Shown piece after piece: positions 24,728-32,370 of a DNA stretch of 64,000 nucleotides. The DNA comes from an uncultured Erythrobacter sp. (GTDB lineage Bacteria; Pseudomonadota; Alphaproteobacteria; Sphingomonadales; Sphingomonadaceae). Under the pieces are notes generated by a model, which did not search any database, was not told where the DNA came from, and was given only the letters and a program-made list of their open reading frames with translations. Both the position numbers and the translations under genes were made by a program. The DNA lies in contig CANMOQ010000002.1 of the NCBI GenBank assembly GCA_947499505.1, forward strand, positions 806,001 through 870,000, given 5' to 3'. Within the stretch, counting starts at the first letter, position 1. Each line of letters begins with the position of its first letter.

Positions 24728-25576
24728 TCACTTGGCGGCGTCGGCGAAAACCACCGAAGCTGCTAGGTCGCTCCAGCGATCCACGTCACCGCGCACCTGA
24801 TCGAGTTTCTTGCCAACGACACCGAGCGCATCCTGTCCAAGCGGCAGGTGCAGTGGCGGTTCGTCCGCTTCGACGATCTCGATAATCGCCTGCGCTGCCT
24901 TTTCAGGGTCGTTGGGCTGCTTGCCGTCGAGGCCTCCGATGAAGCCGCGAAATTTCCCGGCCGGGGTCTCGGCGTACTCAGCCATTCCGGTCTTGGTGAA
25001 GCGCAGCGAACCGCTGGCAAACTTCGTGCGGAAGATGCCGAGCGTCAGGATCGTCGTCCTGATACCGAAGCTGGCAACTTCCTGCGCCAGCGCTTCGCTC
25101 ATGACGTCAGCCGCCGCCTTGGCCGCCGAATAGACGCCAAGCCCTGGAAAGCCTGTGAACCCGCCGATTGCCGAAAAGGTGAGGATGTGGCCCGACTGCT
25201 GGCGACGCAGGATTGGCAACGCGGCCTGAACTACGTTGAACTGGCCGAAGAAGTTGAGGTCGAAGATCGCGTGGGCCTCAGCCTCGCTCGTTTCTTCGAT
25301 TGCGCCGACCGTCCCTGCTCCGGCATTGTTGGCCACCACATCGATACGACCGAACACGTCGACGGCATCCTTGATCGCGATTTCAACTTGTTCGCGATCG
25401 GTCACATCGGCGATGAGAGCCTTGGCGCGGCCCGGAGCAAGCGCTTCGAACTCGCCAACTTGGTCACGGTTGCGCAGCGTCCCTGCAACATTGCCGCCAC
25501 TGGCAAGCACGGCTTCGGCCAGAGCGCGGCCGATGCCGCTCGAAACGCCGGTGATGAAGAAAGTCTTGGTCGTCAT
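24728..25576 (-). CDS. Short-chain dehydrogenase/reductase
   Basis: This is a cytoplasmic NAD(P)-dependent oxidoreductase of 282 residues from the ATG at 25576 (MTTKTFFITG); the longer frame to 25642 has no plausible domain. The cofactor motif TGVSSGIG is at 9-17, NNAG at 83-86, and the catalytic Ser135 and YSAAK (Tyr149, Lys153) are present. It has the long C-terminal part of the classical extended RhlG/oxidoreductase type. It is the first gene of the operon divergent from LysR. It is the only member without a signal peptide, so the pathway probably starts in the periplasm and ends in the cytoplasm, or the reverse. Confidence 0.9.
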   Translation of the reverse strand: MTTKTFFITGVSSGIGRALAEAVLASGGNVAGTLRNRDQVGEFEALAPGRAKALIADVTDREQVEIAIKDAVDVFGRIDVVANNAGAGTVGAIEETSEAEAHAIFDLNFFGQFNVVQAALPILRRQQSGHILTFSAIGGFTGFPGLGVYSAAKAAADVMSEALAQEVASFGIRTTILTLGIFRTKFASGSLRFTKTGMAEYAETPAGKFRGFIGGLDGKQPNDPEKAAQAIIEIVEADEPPLHLPLGQDALGVVGKKLDQVRGDVDRWSDLAASVVFADAAK

Positions 25577-25678
25577 TGTCTGACTCCTATTGATGGGAAC
25601 GGCGGAATGCCGCCCGTGTGAGTGGACAGGTAGATGATGCACTTTCGATCAGGTATGGATTGATATTGCATCTTATAA

Positions 25679-25693
25679 ATGCGAAATTCGCAT
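25679..25693. promoter_or_regulatory. 15-bp perfect palindrome just before the LysR start
   Basis: ATGCGAA-A-TTCGCAT lies 3 bp upstream of the LysR ATG at 25696 and about 100 bp from the divergent SDR start. LysR-type regulators usually bind such interrupted dyads and repress themselves. Its closeness to the ATG leaves no ribosome site, so a leaderless mRNA or a different start is possible. Confidence 0.6.
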
Positions 25694-25695
25694 CT

Positions 25696-26604
25696 ATGAG
25701 CACGGACCTCAGAGATCTTCAGCTGTTTTGCCGTATCGTGGAAATCGGGAGCCTGCGCGCTGCGGCGCAAGAGATTGGCACTGATCCCTCCAATGTGTCT
25801 CGCCGCCTGAGCGGGCTTGAGGAACGGCTTGGCGCAAGGCTTATCGCGCGCTCGAGGGTTCGTTCAGCCCCGACAGATGCGGGGCTAGCCTATTATGATG
25901 AAGTAAGGCGGATCCTTGAGCGCCTCGATGCGATCGAGGACGCGGTTTCGGGCAATGCGGAAGAGCCTCGCGGTGTGCTCAGAGTCAGCGCTCCCATCGA
26001 TTTCGGCACACGCTATATCGGCCCCTGGCTTCATGAGTTGGCCAGTCAGGCGCCGCTCCTCTCGGTCGATCTGCGCGTTTCCGACAGGTTCGTCGACTTC
26101 GAGGGCGAAGGCCTCGATGTCGCCATCCGGATCGGCGAGTTGTCCGACAGCGCCCTCATTGCTCGCCGGATCGGCGCGATGCCTCTCGCGTTGGTGGGCT
26201 CGCCCGCTTATCTTGAGCGTAATGAAATCCCGGACCAGCCTGACGATCTCGCAGACTACGATTTTGTGCTGTATTCGGGGATGATGACGGGCGAGGCCCT
26301 TACGCTAGCCCACAAGACTGGCGAGACAGTGACGGTGCCGACGCGCTCGCGCTTCAGCGTCAACAATCTCGGCGGCGTCGGTAGAATTGTTCTGGCGGGT
26401 GGTGGATTGCATGCCGGACCGCTCTGGTACTTTGCCGAAGCACTCGAACGTGGCGATCTGATGAGGGTTTTGCCTGAGTGGTCTCCACCAACCTATCCGG
26501 TTCATGCTCTGTTTGCCGGTGGGCCTTACGTCCCTGCCAAGGTCCGCCGCTTCGTCGACCTGGCATTCGCCCGTATGCGCGGGACAAAGGGGATCATCGC
26601 TTGA
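25696..26604 (+). CDS. LysR-family transcriptional regulator
   Basis: The protein is 302 residues from ATG 25696 (MSTDLRDLQLF). The N-terminal winged HTH is clear: FCRIVEIGSLRAAAQEIGTDPSNVSRRLSGLEERLG at about 10-46. The C-terminal part is the periplasmic-binding-like sensing domain of the LTTR class, with GVLRVSAPIDFGTRYIGPWL and FVDFEGEGLDVAIRIG. It resembles the CrgA/AaeR-like group. It is divergent from the SDR/SnoaL/VOC/cyclase operon and probably activates it. The palindrome at 25679-25693 is a candidate site. Confidence 0.92.
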   Translation: MSTDLRDLQLFCRIVEIGSLRAAAQEIGTDPSNVSRRLSGLEERLGARLIARSRVRSAPTDAGLAYYDEVRRILERLDAIEDAVSGNAEEPRGVLRVSAPIDFGTRYIGPWLHELASQAPLLSVDLRVSDRFVDFEGEGLDVAIRIGELSDSALIARRIGAMPLALVGSPAYLERNEIPDQPDDLADYDFVLYSGMMTGEALTLAHKTGETVTVPTRSRFSVNNLGGVGRIVLAGGGLHAGPLWYFAEALERGDLMRVLPEWSPPTYPVHALFAGGPYVPAKVRRFVDLAFARMRGTKGIIA

Positions 26605-26647
26605 ACAAAGGCAAGGACATGCTGTGCAGTTACTGAAGCACCTTGTG

Positions 26648-27349
26648 TCAAGAAATCTCCGCGCCATCACACTCCAATGCCAAGACTGGAAAGACCGTTT
26701 TCACCCCCAATCGCGGACAGATCTCGGTCTTCTCGGCGAAAGTGAGAGCGTCTTCTATGTCGACGCCAAGATAACGCACCGTGTTTTCGATCTTGGAGTG
26801 ACCGAGCAATATCTGGATTGCCCGGATGTTGCCCTTGGCTTTGCAAATAGTCGAAGCCTTCGTCCGGCGCAGTGAGTGGGTGCCGTACTCCTCATGCCGC
26901 AAGCCGATTGCCGCAACACACTCATCAACAAGCCGAGCGTATTGTCGTGTACTCAAGTGACGATAGGGATCAACTCGGCTTGGAAAGTCAAAGCCCTCGA
27001 CGTCGCCACCTCTGAGCTCCAGCCAAGCGAACAGACTTGCACGCGCGTCTGCCGCAATCTCGAACTGAACAGGTCGACCTGTCTTGCGCTGCGTGATTGT
27101 CGCTCGAGTCCTGATTTCTGGCCCACTGACCAGATCACCGATCTTCAACTCAACAAGGTCACAGCCTCGTAGCTTGCTATCAATCGCCAGATCAAACAGC
27201 GCGCGATCTCGAATGCGCTCCTCGCGATCAAGGAAGAAACGGATCGCCCAAATCTGCTTTTGATTGAATGGCCGCTTGGGGCCAATCTTCGCTCCAAAGT
27301 TCCAAGGCACCCTGTCCTGCGCAACGGGATCGAAGTGTGAGTAGGTCAT
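26648..27349 (-). CDS. Tyrosine recombinase, catalytic-domain-only integrase
   Basis: The protein is 233 residues covering the catalytic domain of the lambda-integrase family: Arg61 in SKLRGCDLVEL, HSLRRTKA with His158 and Arg161, LLGHSKI with His184, and the nucleophile Tyr193 in VRYLGVD. All catalytic residues are therefore present. The N-terminal SAM-like arm-binding domain found in most integrases is missing or very short, with only about 40 residues preceding. Such short recombinases are common in sphingomonad islands. It lies at the left edge of the island, facing the LysR gene. Confidence 0.92.
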   Translation of the reverse strand: MTYSHFDPVAQDRVPWNFGAKIGPKRPFNQKQIWAIRFFLDREERIRDRALFDLAIDSKLRGCDLVELKIGDLVSGPEIRTRATITQRKTGRPVQFEIAADARASLFAWLELRGGDVEGFDFPSRVDPYRHLSTRQYARLVDECVAAIGLRHEEYGTHSLRRTKASTICKAKGNIRAIQILLGHSKIENTVRYLGVDIEDALTFAEKTEICPRLGVKTVFPVLALECDGAEIS

Positions 27350-27522
27350 TGATATTCTCCTTGGCCGGAATGGCCTCAGAGAATGTCCGCTTTCGGGAAC
27401 TAAGTTCTCGGATGGCTACGTCTTGGACTAGGGCGCATATCCGACATAACTGAAGGAGAGGAGAGAGAGCTTCGTCTTTCCTGAGCCGGGAAATCTGTGT
27501 CCCGGTCATCAGGAGATCTCCA

Positions 27523-28452
27523 ATGATTAAGTCCCGCCGCACAGCTTCGACATCGCCAGCTCAGCGCATCACTGCCGCCATTATTGAAAAGCTTGAAGAG
27601 GGAACCAAGCCCTGGGTCAAGCCGTGGCGCGGCGTGCCGCTTTCTCGCCCGCTGCGATCCTGCGGGACGCCGTATCGCGGCATGAATACATTCTGGCTCT
27701 GGATGGTGGCCGATGCCTGCGCATACGTCTCTCCATACTGGATGACATACCGCCAGTGCCAGAAGCTTGGTGGTCAGGTCCGAAAAGGCGAAAAATCGAC
27801 CATCGCGATTTTCTACAAAAGCTACACCAAGGAAGTCGAAAACGCTGAAGGTAGGCAGGATACGGAGAGCCGGCGCGTGCTGAAAGCCTATTCAGTCTTC
27901 AATGCCGACCAGTGCGATGGCCTCCCCGAATTCTACCATCCCAAGCCATTGGTTGCCGCGCTTGAGCCCGAAGGCCGCGAGGAGCGGCTAGATGCCTTCT
28001 TCGCTGAGATCGACGCAGAGCTACGCCATCATGGCGCGCAAGCCTACTACGAGCCACTGCGTGATCGCGTCACCATGCCGCCAGCCGAACTCTTCGAAGC
28101 CTATGACCATTACTATGCAACACTTGCGCATGAGCTGTCGCACTGGACTGGACATTCTTCGCGCCTCGATCGAGGCCTCAAGAACCGCTTCGGCAGTGAT
28201 GCCTATGCCGTCGAAGAACTTATTGCCGAGCTGTCCTCCGCCATTCTTGGTGCCGAACTGGGATTGCCCGTCTCGCATCTCGATCATCATGCTAGCTACA
28301 TCGCGTCCTGGCTCAAGATTCTTAAACAGGACGAGCGTGCAATCCTGACCGCGGCCGCAAAGGCCGAGGAGGCAGCCACTTTGCTACTCGAAAAGGGCGG
28401 TCACCAATCGAGTGCCACTGAGGCTGATGTCGAACTTTCTGACGCGGCCTGA
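27523..28452 (+). CDS. ArdC-like antirestriction protein (DUF1738 with zincin domain)
   Basis: The protein is 309 residues. The N-terminal ssDNA-binding domain (about 10-130) has the family marks ITAAIIEKLEEGTKPWVKPW, PYRGMNTFWLW and the KKGE-like VRKGEKSTIAIFYK. The C-terminal part is a zincin-type metallopeptidase with HELSHWTGH at 203-211 and a downstream VEELIAELSSAILG supplying the third ligand. ArdC of plasmid pSA protects incoming single-stranded DNA against host restriction. Ribosome site CAGGAG lies about 8 bp before the ATG. The upstream interval 27350-27522 contains a copy of GAATGTCCGC at 27381 and two short hairpins. Confidence 0.9.
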   Translation: MIKSRRTASTSPAQRITAAIIEKLEEGTKPWVKPWRGVPLSRPLRSCGTPYRGMNTFWLWMVADACAYVSPYWMTYRQCQKLGGQVRKGEKSTIAIFYKSYTKEVENAEGRQDTESRRVLKAYSVFNADQCDGLPEFYHPKPLVAALEPEGREERLDAFFAEIDAELRHHGAQAYYEPLRDRVTMPPAELFEAYDHYYATLAHELSHWTGHSSRLDRGLKNRFGSDAYAVEELIAELSSAILGAELGLPVSHLDHHASYIASWLKILKQDERAILTAAAKAEEAATLLLEKGGHQSSATEADVELSDAA

Positions 28453-28658
28453 ATAGGAGACTGAACTTGAGCAACTCCGTCAACCAGCCCGCACGTACTG
28501 GCACTTGCCTTCACACCGAGTCAGTTCGGTCTAGCGGAGCGCTCCCGAACCGATCCTGGATCACTCCCAGACAACTCCTGCGCCACTCCGACACGATCCC
28601 GCACAGCCTGTTCGCTGGTCCTCGTGCCCTGGACCGGTCAGGTCCCACAGCAACCCGC

Positions 28659-28712
28659 GCAAGGCTGCGGCCCGTGTGGCCCGCGCCAGCCTTGCCTTGC
28701 GGGGTTCCCCGC
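28659..28712 (+). other. Tandem hairpins in the long leader of the DUF2493 gene
   Basis: The 366-bp interval 28453-28818 has no convincing gene; an open frame from TTG 28467 to 28715 has no recognisable features. It contains two adjacent hairpins: GCAAGGCTG (28659-28667) pairs perfectly with CAGCCTTGC (28687-28695), with an inner GGCC/GGCC pair, and GCGGGG-TT-CCCCGC (28699-28712) follows at once. The ribosome site CAGGAGGA of the next gene is 90 bp downstream. A similar tandem-hairpin leader precedes the small gene at 31751. Confidence 0.5.
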
Positions 28713-28818
28713 TGACGCGGTGCGGTGGTCCCTTGTCCCGGTCCTTTTCGGACACGGCGAACAGGCCCGCGCGGGAATTCCTCCGTCGGCATTCGCCGGT
28801 CTCAGGAGGACTAAAGAT

Positions 28819-29751
28819 ATGTATGACAGTTTCGCCACCCAGCTTGCCGGCCTCGATCTATCCGGCTTCTCGATCACGCCTGCCCCATTCAACGAATCCG
28901 ACTTCCCTTGCGAGGACGCCATGTCTCACACGCTCGGAGCAGTCTGGTCCGATCTGTTCGCGCTGTTTGCCGACACCGCGCTCGAGGCCGACGCCGAGGA
29001 TCTCGCTTGGGGCTTCGTCAATCTCTTTCACCGTGCAGCCAGCCGCAAGTCGACCCAAGTAGATCGGGCCTCGGATGAAATCCGCGCCCTATTGGCATCC
29101 GCCGACGGGTCCGAAGTGCATTCGTCAAACCTCGAGGAACAGACCCTGCGTGCCCAGTCTGCTGAAGCCAGCATGCAGGTGTTCGAGCAGATGCGTGAGG
29201 TTGCAGCAGGTCTCTATCGCGACGAAATCGGTTCCTCGTGGAAGCCCGTATCGGGATCGCGTGCGCGCCACTCGAAGAACATGACATCGGCCGTGATTGA
29301 TGCCCGCGACTTTTTGCGCGTACGCAAGGAGCGTCGTCAGGCTGCACATTCTCCCGAGGGTACTCCGGTGGTCTTTGCCGGTGGTCGCAACCGTTTCGAA
29401 TGCGAGGCCGACGCCAAGACTTACGCGGCAAACATCTGGGCTACACTCGACAGGGTGCGCGAGTTCGTTCCTGACATGTTTCTCGTACACGGCGGCGACG
29501 GTAAGGGAGCCGACAGACTGGCCGCATCCTGGGCCGAGCGCAATGAGGTGCAGCAGCTGACATTCGGGCTTGAGCGTCGTCTGGGTGCTCGTGCAGGGTT
29601 CAAGCGCAACGAGCAAATGCTCGGTCTTAACCCTCGCTACGTGGTGGCATTTCTAGGTAATGGCGTGACAGAGCGCTTGGTGATCGAGGCCAAGAAGCAG
29701 CGTATCACGGTTGTTGATCGTCGCGGGCCGTTGGGCAGCTGTCCCGGGTGA
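28819..29751 (+). CDS. DUF2493 (SLOG-fold) protein
   Basis: The protein is 310 residues. The start is ATG 28819 after a strong CAGGAGGA at 28803-28810; the longer open frame is leader sequence. The first half (1-180) is mostly helical and family-specific. The C-terminal part is the DUF2493/YspA-like SLOG domain: VVFAGGRNRFECEADAKT, then FLVHGGDGKGADRLAASWAE and RNEQMLGLNPRYVVAFLGN. The GG-R and HGG-G-GAD motifs match the nucleotide-binding Rossmann-like SLOG fold. SLOG proteins bind nucleotide-derived ligands and some work in anti-phage or plasmid-stress systems. The gene is typical of sphingomonad conjugative elements; no function is proven. Confidence 0.9.
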   Translation: MYDSFATQLAGLDLSGFSITPAPFNESDFPCEDAMSHTLGAVWSDLFALFADTALEADAEDLAWGFVNLFHRAASRKSTQVDRASDEIRALLASADGSEVHSSNLEEQTLRAQSAEASMQVFEQMREVAAGLYRDEIGSSWKPVSGSRARHSKNMTSAVIDARDFLRVRKERRQAAHSPEGTPVVFAGGRNRFECEADAKTYAANIWATLDRVREFVPDMFLVHGGDGKGADRLAASWAERNEVQQLTFGLERRLGARAGFKRNEQMLGLNPRYVVAFLGNGVTERLVIEAKKQRITVVDRRGPLGSCPG

Positions 29752-29804
29752 GCGTGCAAGGTGGGCTCGGCGTTTTCGCGATTGCTTCCGTTCACCCGAA
29801 AAAA

Positions 29805-29828
29805 GGGCGGCCTCATTTGGAGCCGCCC
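29805..29828 (+). terminator. Hairpin downstream of the DUF2493 gene
   Basis: GGGCGGC (29805-29811) pairs with GCCGCCC (29822-29828), preceded by an A-run and without a following T-run. It may terminate, attenuate or protect the transcript. The rest of 29752-30081 (330 bp) holds no gene I can support. It does share the 13-mer TTTTCGCGATTGC (from about 29773) with the SSB leader at 30482. Confidence 0.4.
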
Positions 29829-30081
29829 ATAAGGAGAGAACTCATTGCATCGCTGCTCTAAGCCCTTCGGGTCGCAATGGCTAAATAGCACCGAACGCAA
29901 TCAAGTCGATTGTAGGGTTACGACAGGCTCGAATAGATACGCTTTGGAACAAGGCTATTGCTCATCCCAAATGACCTGGGCGCCTGTGCAACCTTGTCGT
30001 TGGGGAGGGACACTTTTGCTGGTTTCTGGGGTGCGGCACTTATCGTTCCCGCATCAGGTTTTCCATTGTACAATAGCGGTC

Positions 30082-30351
30082 ATGCAACTCGATGATCTCC
30101 TCCTTCGCTACTTTGCCTCGACAAATCTGGCTGAGATAGCACCCGACACTTTGTCAGCCGGGATTGAGCATTGCCGGGTCGACCTTGGCCTCGAAGAGGA
30201 CAAGGGCAAGCGCTTTGCACTGTGGTCGTTCCTGCACATGTTCGGGTCCGCCCCCGACCTCGACGTAGCGTTCGAGAACGAGGAAGACCGGGAAGCAGCC
30301 CGCAACTTCATGGATCTCCTGACAGCATCGGAAAGCGACGGCGAAAGCTGA
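30082..30351 (+). CDS. Small acidic protein, unknown function
   Basis: I place the start at ATG 30082, giving 89 residues: MQLDDLLLRYFASTNLAEI onward. The longer open frame from 29845 looks non-coding. The protein is strongly acidic (LEEDKGKRF, FENEEDREAARNF, ESDGES) and mostly helical, with a short middle SFLHMFGSAPDL. I do not recognise a family. It lies between the DUF2493 and SSB genes, where sphingomonad elements often carry a small conserved gene. Acidic proteins in such places can mimic DNA, but that is speculation. Confidence 0.72.
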   Translation: MQLDDLLLRYFASTNLAEIAPDTLSAGIEHCRVDLGLEEDKGKRFALWSFLHMFGSAPDLDVAFENEEDREAARNFMDLLTASESDGES

Positions 30352-30486
30352 TTGCAGCGGGTTAATCTGATCCTTCAGACCCGCACCCGATACCGATCCG
30401 GCTTTCTTCGCGAACAGTCCTGAACCAGGTCAGCTGAGGAGCCGCAACCCGTTCCTTTGACGGCCGTGTTGTCGCGCCCCCTTTTC

Positions 30487-30530
30487 GCGATTGCGGACGC
30501 AAAACTGGTACCCACTTTTGCTGCAATCGC
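30487..30530. repeat. Long hairpin in the SSB leader
   Basis: In the gene-free interval 30352-30678, GCGATTGC (30487-30494) pairs perfectly with GCAATCGC (30523-30530), and inside it GCAAAA (30499-30504) pairs with TTTTGC (30516-30521), leaving an 11-base loop CTGGTACCCAC. The preceding TTTTCGCGATTGC also occurs at 29773. It could be a mobile palindromic repeat, a transcript structure or a single-strand origin signal. Confidence 0.6.
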
Positions 30531-30678
30531 TGGCGCGCGCCTGCCCGCACCACCCGTCATGAACAGGTTTCCCTTCGGCCCTTCAGGCCTGCGGTGCAGT
30601 CCTCCCATGCCCTGCTTCTTTCAGATGTTCGCAAGCCGGAGATGGTCTTCGGTTTGAGGAACTGAAGGAACTTACATC

Positions 30679-31077
30679 ATGACCAATATCGCAATCCTCA
30701 CCGGCCGCATCGCCCGCGATCCGGACACCCGCGAGACCAAGGGTGGCACCTGTGTCACCGGCATCACCGTCGTCACCGATCGCCCCGCACGCGACAAGGA
30801 CGGCAAGACCTACAAGGACGAGAACGGCTACACCGCCAAGGAGAGCGAGTTCCACCGGGTGACCTGTTTCAACGGCCTCGCCAAGACCGTCGGCCAGTTC
30901 TGCTCCAAGGGCCAGCTGGTCAGCGTCCAGGGCCGCATCCACTACACCCAGTGGGAAGACAAGGACGGGGTCACCCGCTACGGCACCGAGATCCTCGCCG
31001 ACATGGTCGACTTCCTCTCAAGGGGCAATGGCTCCAGCGAGAACGACGAGAACAAGGATGCTCCCGAAATCGACTGA
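30679..31077 (+). CDS. ssb: Single-stranded DNA-binding protein
   Basis: The protein is 132 residues. The OB fold fills residues 1-110: MTNIAILTGRIARDPDTRET, EFHRVTCFNGLAKTVGQFCSKGQLVSVQGRIHYTQWEDKDG and TRYGTEILADMVDFL. The tail is short and acidic (ENDENKDAPEID) but lacks the canonical hydrophobic tip D-D-x-I-P-F that recruits partner proteins in chromosomal SSBs. This suits a plasmid- or element-borne SSB that coats DNA during transfer. Lack of the tip suggests it does not recruit the full host repair set. It has its own 327-bp leader. Confidence 0.93.
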   Translation: MTNIAILTGRIARDPDTRETKGGTCVTGITVVTDRPARDKDGKTYKDENGYTAKESEFHRVTCFNGLAKTVGQFCSKGQLVSVQGRIHYTQWEDKDGVTRYGTEILADMVDFLSRGNGSSENDENKDAPEID

Positions 31078-31099
31078 TCTCAGCCATCCAGCCTCCAAA

Positions 31100-31134
31100 G
31101 AAAGGGCTCTGTCCAAATCGGATAGGGCCCTTTC
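31100..31134 (+). terminator. Intrinsic terminator after ssb
   Basis: GAAAGGGC at 31100-31107 pairs with GCCCTTTC at 31127-31134; the inner CTGTCC and GGATAG also pair (one G-T wobble), leaving a short loop AAATC. No long T-run follows. The position 22 bp after the ssb stop supports a terminator, and it may also serve the convergent gene at 31147. Confidence 0.7.
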
Positions 31135-31146
31135 TCGTATTCGCTA

Positions 31147-31407
31147 TCAGTGGCTTTGAGCTGTGCGTGATGCGGAGGCTGGCTTTTGAACCAGCCGCTT
31201 TATGGCTTCTTCTTCGCCTAGTTTTCCGAGCTCATTTGCAACTTTGGATAGGCCCCTCTTTGAGAAGGTCTCTAACCCCGTTCCAAGAATAACCTGGCCC
31301 AGTTCAATGGCGGCCTGTTTCTCGAGTTCTTTCTGACGTTGGTCGAGTGCCAGCCTGTCGGCCTCCAGTTTCTGGAGTGCGGCTACAGCGCTTCGTTTCG
31401 ATGGCAT
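31147..31407 (-). CDS. Small helical protein of mobile elements (DUF6437-like)
   Basis: From ATG 31407 the protein has 86 residues (MPSKRSAVAALQKLEADRLALDQRQKELEKQAAIELGQVILG); the frame is open to 31509 but those extra residues look like leader. The first half is a coiled-coil-like helix with regular charged and leucine positions. The rest, GLETFSKRGLSKVANELGKLGEEEAIKRL, matches the general look of the DUF6437 family of sphingomonad plasmids. The family assignment is by memory and moderate. It is convergent with ssb, sharing the terminator region. Function unknown. Confidence 0.7.
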   Translation of the reverse strand: MPSKRSAVAALQKLEADRLALDQRQKELEKQAAIELGQVILGTGLETFSKRGLSKVANELGKLGEEEAIKRLVQKPASASRTAQSH

Positions 31408-31647
31408 TGAGGATACTTCTTTCTTCCCCTCCGATGACCCTCTCCTCGGCTGACGTGGACTATCACCCGTCCTGTAGGAAAGCGATTTCCCCTTGGTTTT
31501 CGCGAACACCTGAGATCAAAAGGGAGGGGAGTTTGGCTCACGGACTTTCAAGGATGATGGGCGTGCAGCTGGCGCGTCAAGGACGGCGGGGCCCCACCAT
31601 TTTGCCGTCCCTTCGCTTCGCTGCAGTCCGACAAAATCGTTGCCCCC

Positions 31648-31677
31648 ACCGCCGCTTGGCGGTCGCCCAGCCGGGCG
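31648..31677 (+). other. Tandem hairpins in the leader of the 31751 gene
   Basis: ACCGCC-GCTT-GGCGGT (31648-31663) and CGCCC-AGCC-GGGCG (31664-31677) form two directly adjacent perfect hairpins. Just upstream, ATTTTG (about 31599) and CAAAAT (about 31633) can pair around a longer loop. The arrangement resembles the leader at 28659-28712, and both precede a gene with CAGGAGGA. Confidence 0.5.
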
Positions 31678-31750
31678 ATCCCTGACCCGCCAGCCACACT
31701 CCCATCTGCCTTCCTCTCGTCGTCTTACCGACAGATATCAGGAGGATTTC

Positions 31751-31972
31751 ATGACTGCACTTGCATCTCTTCAATCAAACTCGAACAGCTACTTCGAAGC
31801 ACTGGCCACTGCCGAACGCCGGGCCTTGCACAGCTTCTTCGACCAGCACGTCGTGGAAGATAATGACCTAGGATACTTCGCCCTGGACGAGGGTGACTAC
31901 AACGCCTTGCCGGCGCATCTGGCCAGCCGGGTGGTGCACACGGTGCACGGCGCAATGCTCGACGAGTTCTGA
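31751..31972 (+). CDS. Small conserved-type protein, unknown function
   Basis: The protein is 73 residues from ATG 31751, with CAGGAGGA 4-11 bases upstream. It is acidic and helical: SNSYFEALATAERRALHSFFDQHVVEDNDLGYFALDEGDYNALPAHL. There is no signal peptide or TM segment. I do not recognise a named family, though small proteins of this look occur beside ssb and DUF2493 in sphingomonad elements. It has its own structured leader and a strong terminator at 31982, so it forms a complete single-gene unit, which supports its being real. Confidence 0.8.
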   Translation: MTALASLQSNSNSYFEALATAERRALHSFFDQHVVEDNDLGYFALDEGDYNALPAHLASRVVHTVHGAMLDEF

Positions 31973-31981
31973 ACGTCCGAT

Positions 31982-32019
31982 GGGGCGGGAGCCGGTGACG
32001 GTTCCTGCCCCTTTTTTTT
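31982..32019 (+). terminator. Strong intrinsic terminator
   Basis: GGGGCGGGA (31982-31990) pairs with TCCTGCCCC (32003-32011; one G-T wobble), with inner CCG/CGG pairs and a GTGA loop, followed by eight T residues. It ends 10 bp downstream of the small gene at 31751-31972. Confidence 0.85.
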
Positions 32020-32370
32020 GTTCGCCGGTGAAACAAGAGAGAGTGGTAAGGAGCGGTGCTGGTGACGCGCTCGGTCCCGCACCACCTGCGGCGGCGCTCC
32101 TGCGGGCGCGGCGTATTTGGTCCGGGCCCCGCATGCACTCCTGAGCGCCAACGGGTCGAAGCGGCGCGAGGTTGACGGGAGCGACAAACCCCGCTCCCTT
32201 ATCTCGCACGCGCTTCTTTTGCCGTCAGCTTATCAGGGGTGCGTCTTGGTTGGGATGCTTGCTTCCGAACTGGCGCTTGCGGTTCGCTTCAGCGTCCCGG
32301 GCTGTTGCTTTCGCTCGATTGGCACGGATGCCAATGCCCGTTCAAAACCCATTCTCTGTCGTTTCTGGAC
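32020..32370. other. Gene-free end of the island
   Basis: I see no supported gene in these 351 bp. On the minus strand a short open stretch at about 32235-32350 reads ANRAKATARDAEANRKRQF; it is protein-like but has no start codon and may be a coding remnant. Confidence 0.35.

Noticed and set aside
28467..28715. Open frame of 82 codons from TTG in the leader of the DUF2493 gene
   Set aside because: Although GGAG lies upstream, the sequence is Pro/Arg/Ser-rich, runs through the hairpins and has no family look. Kept as leader.
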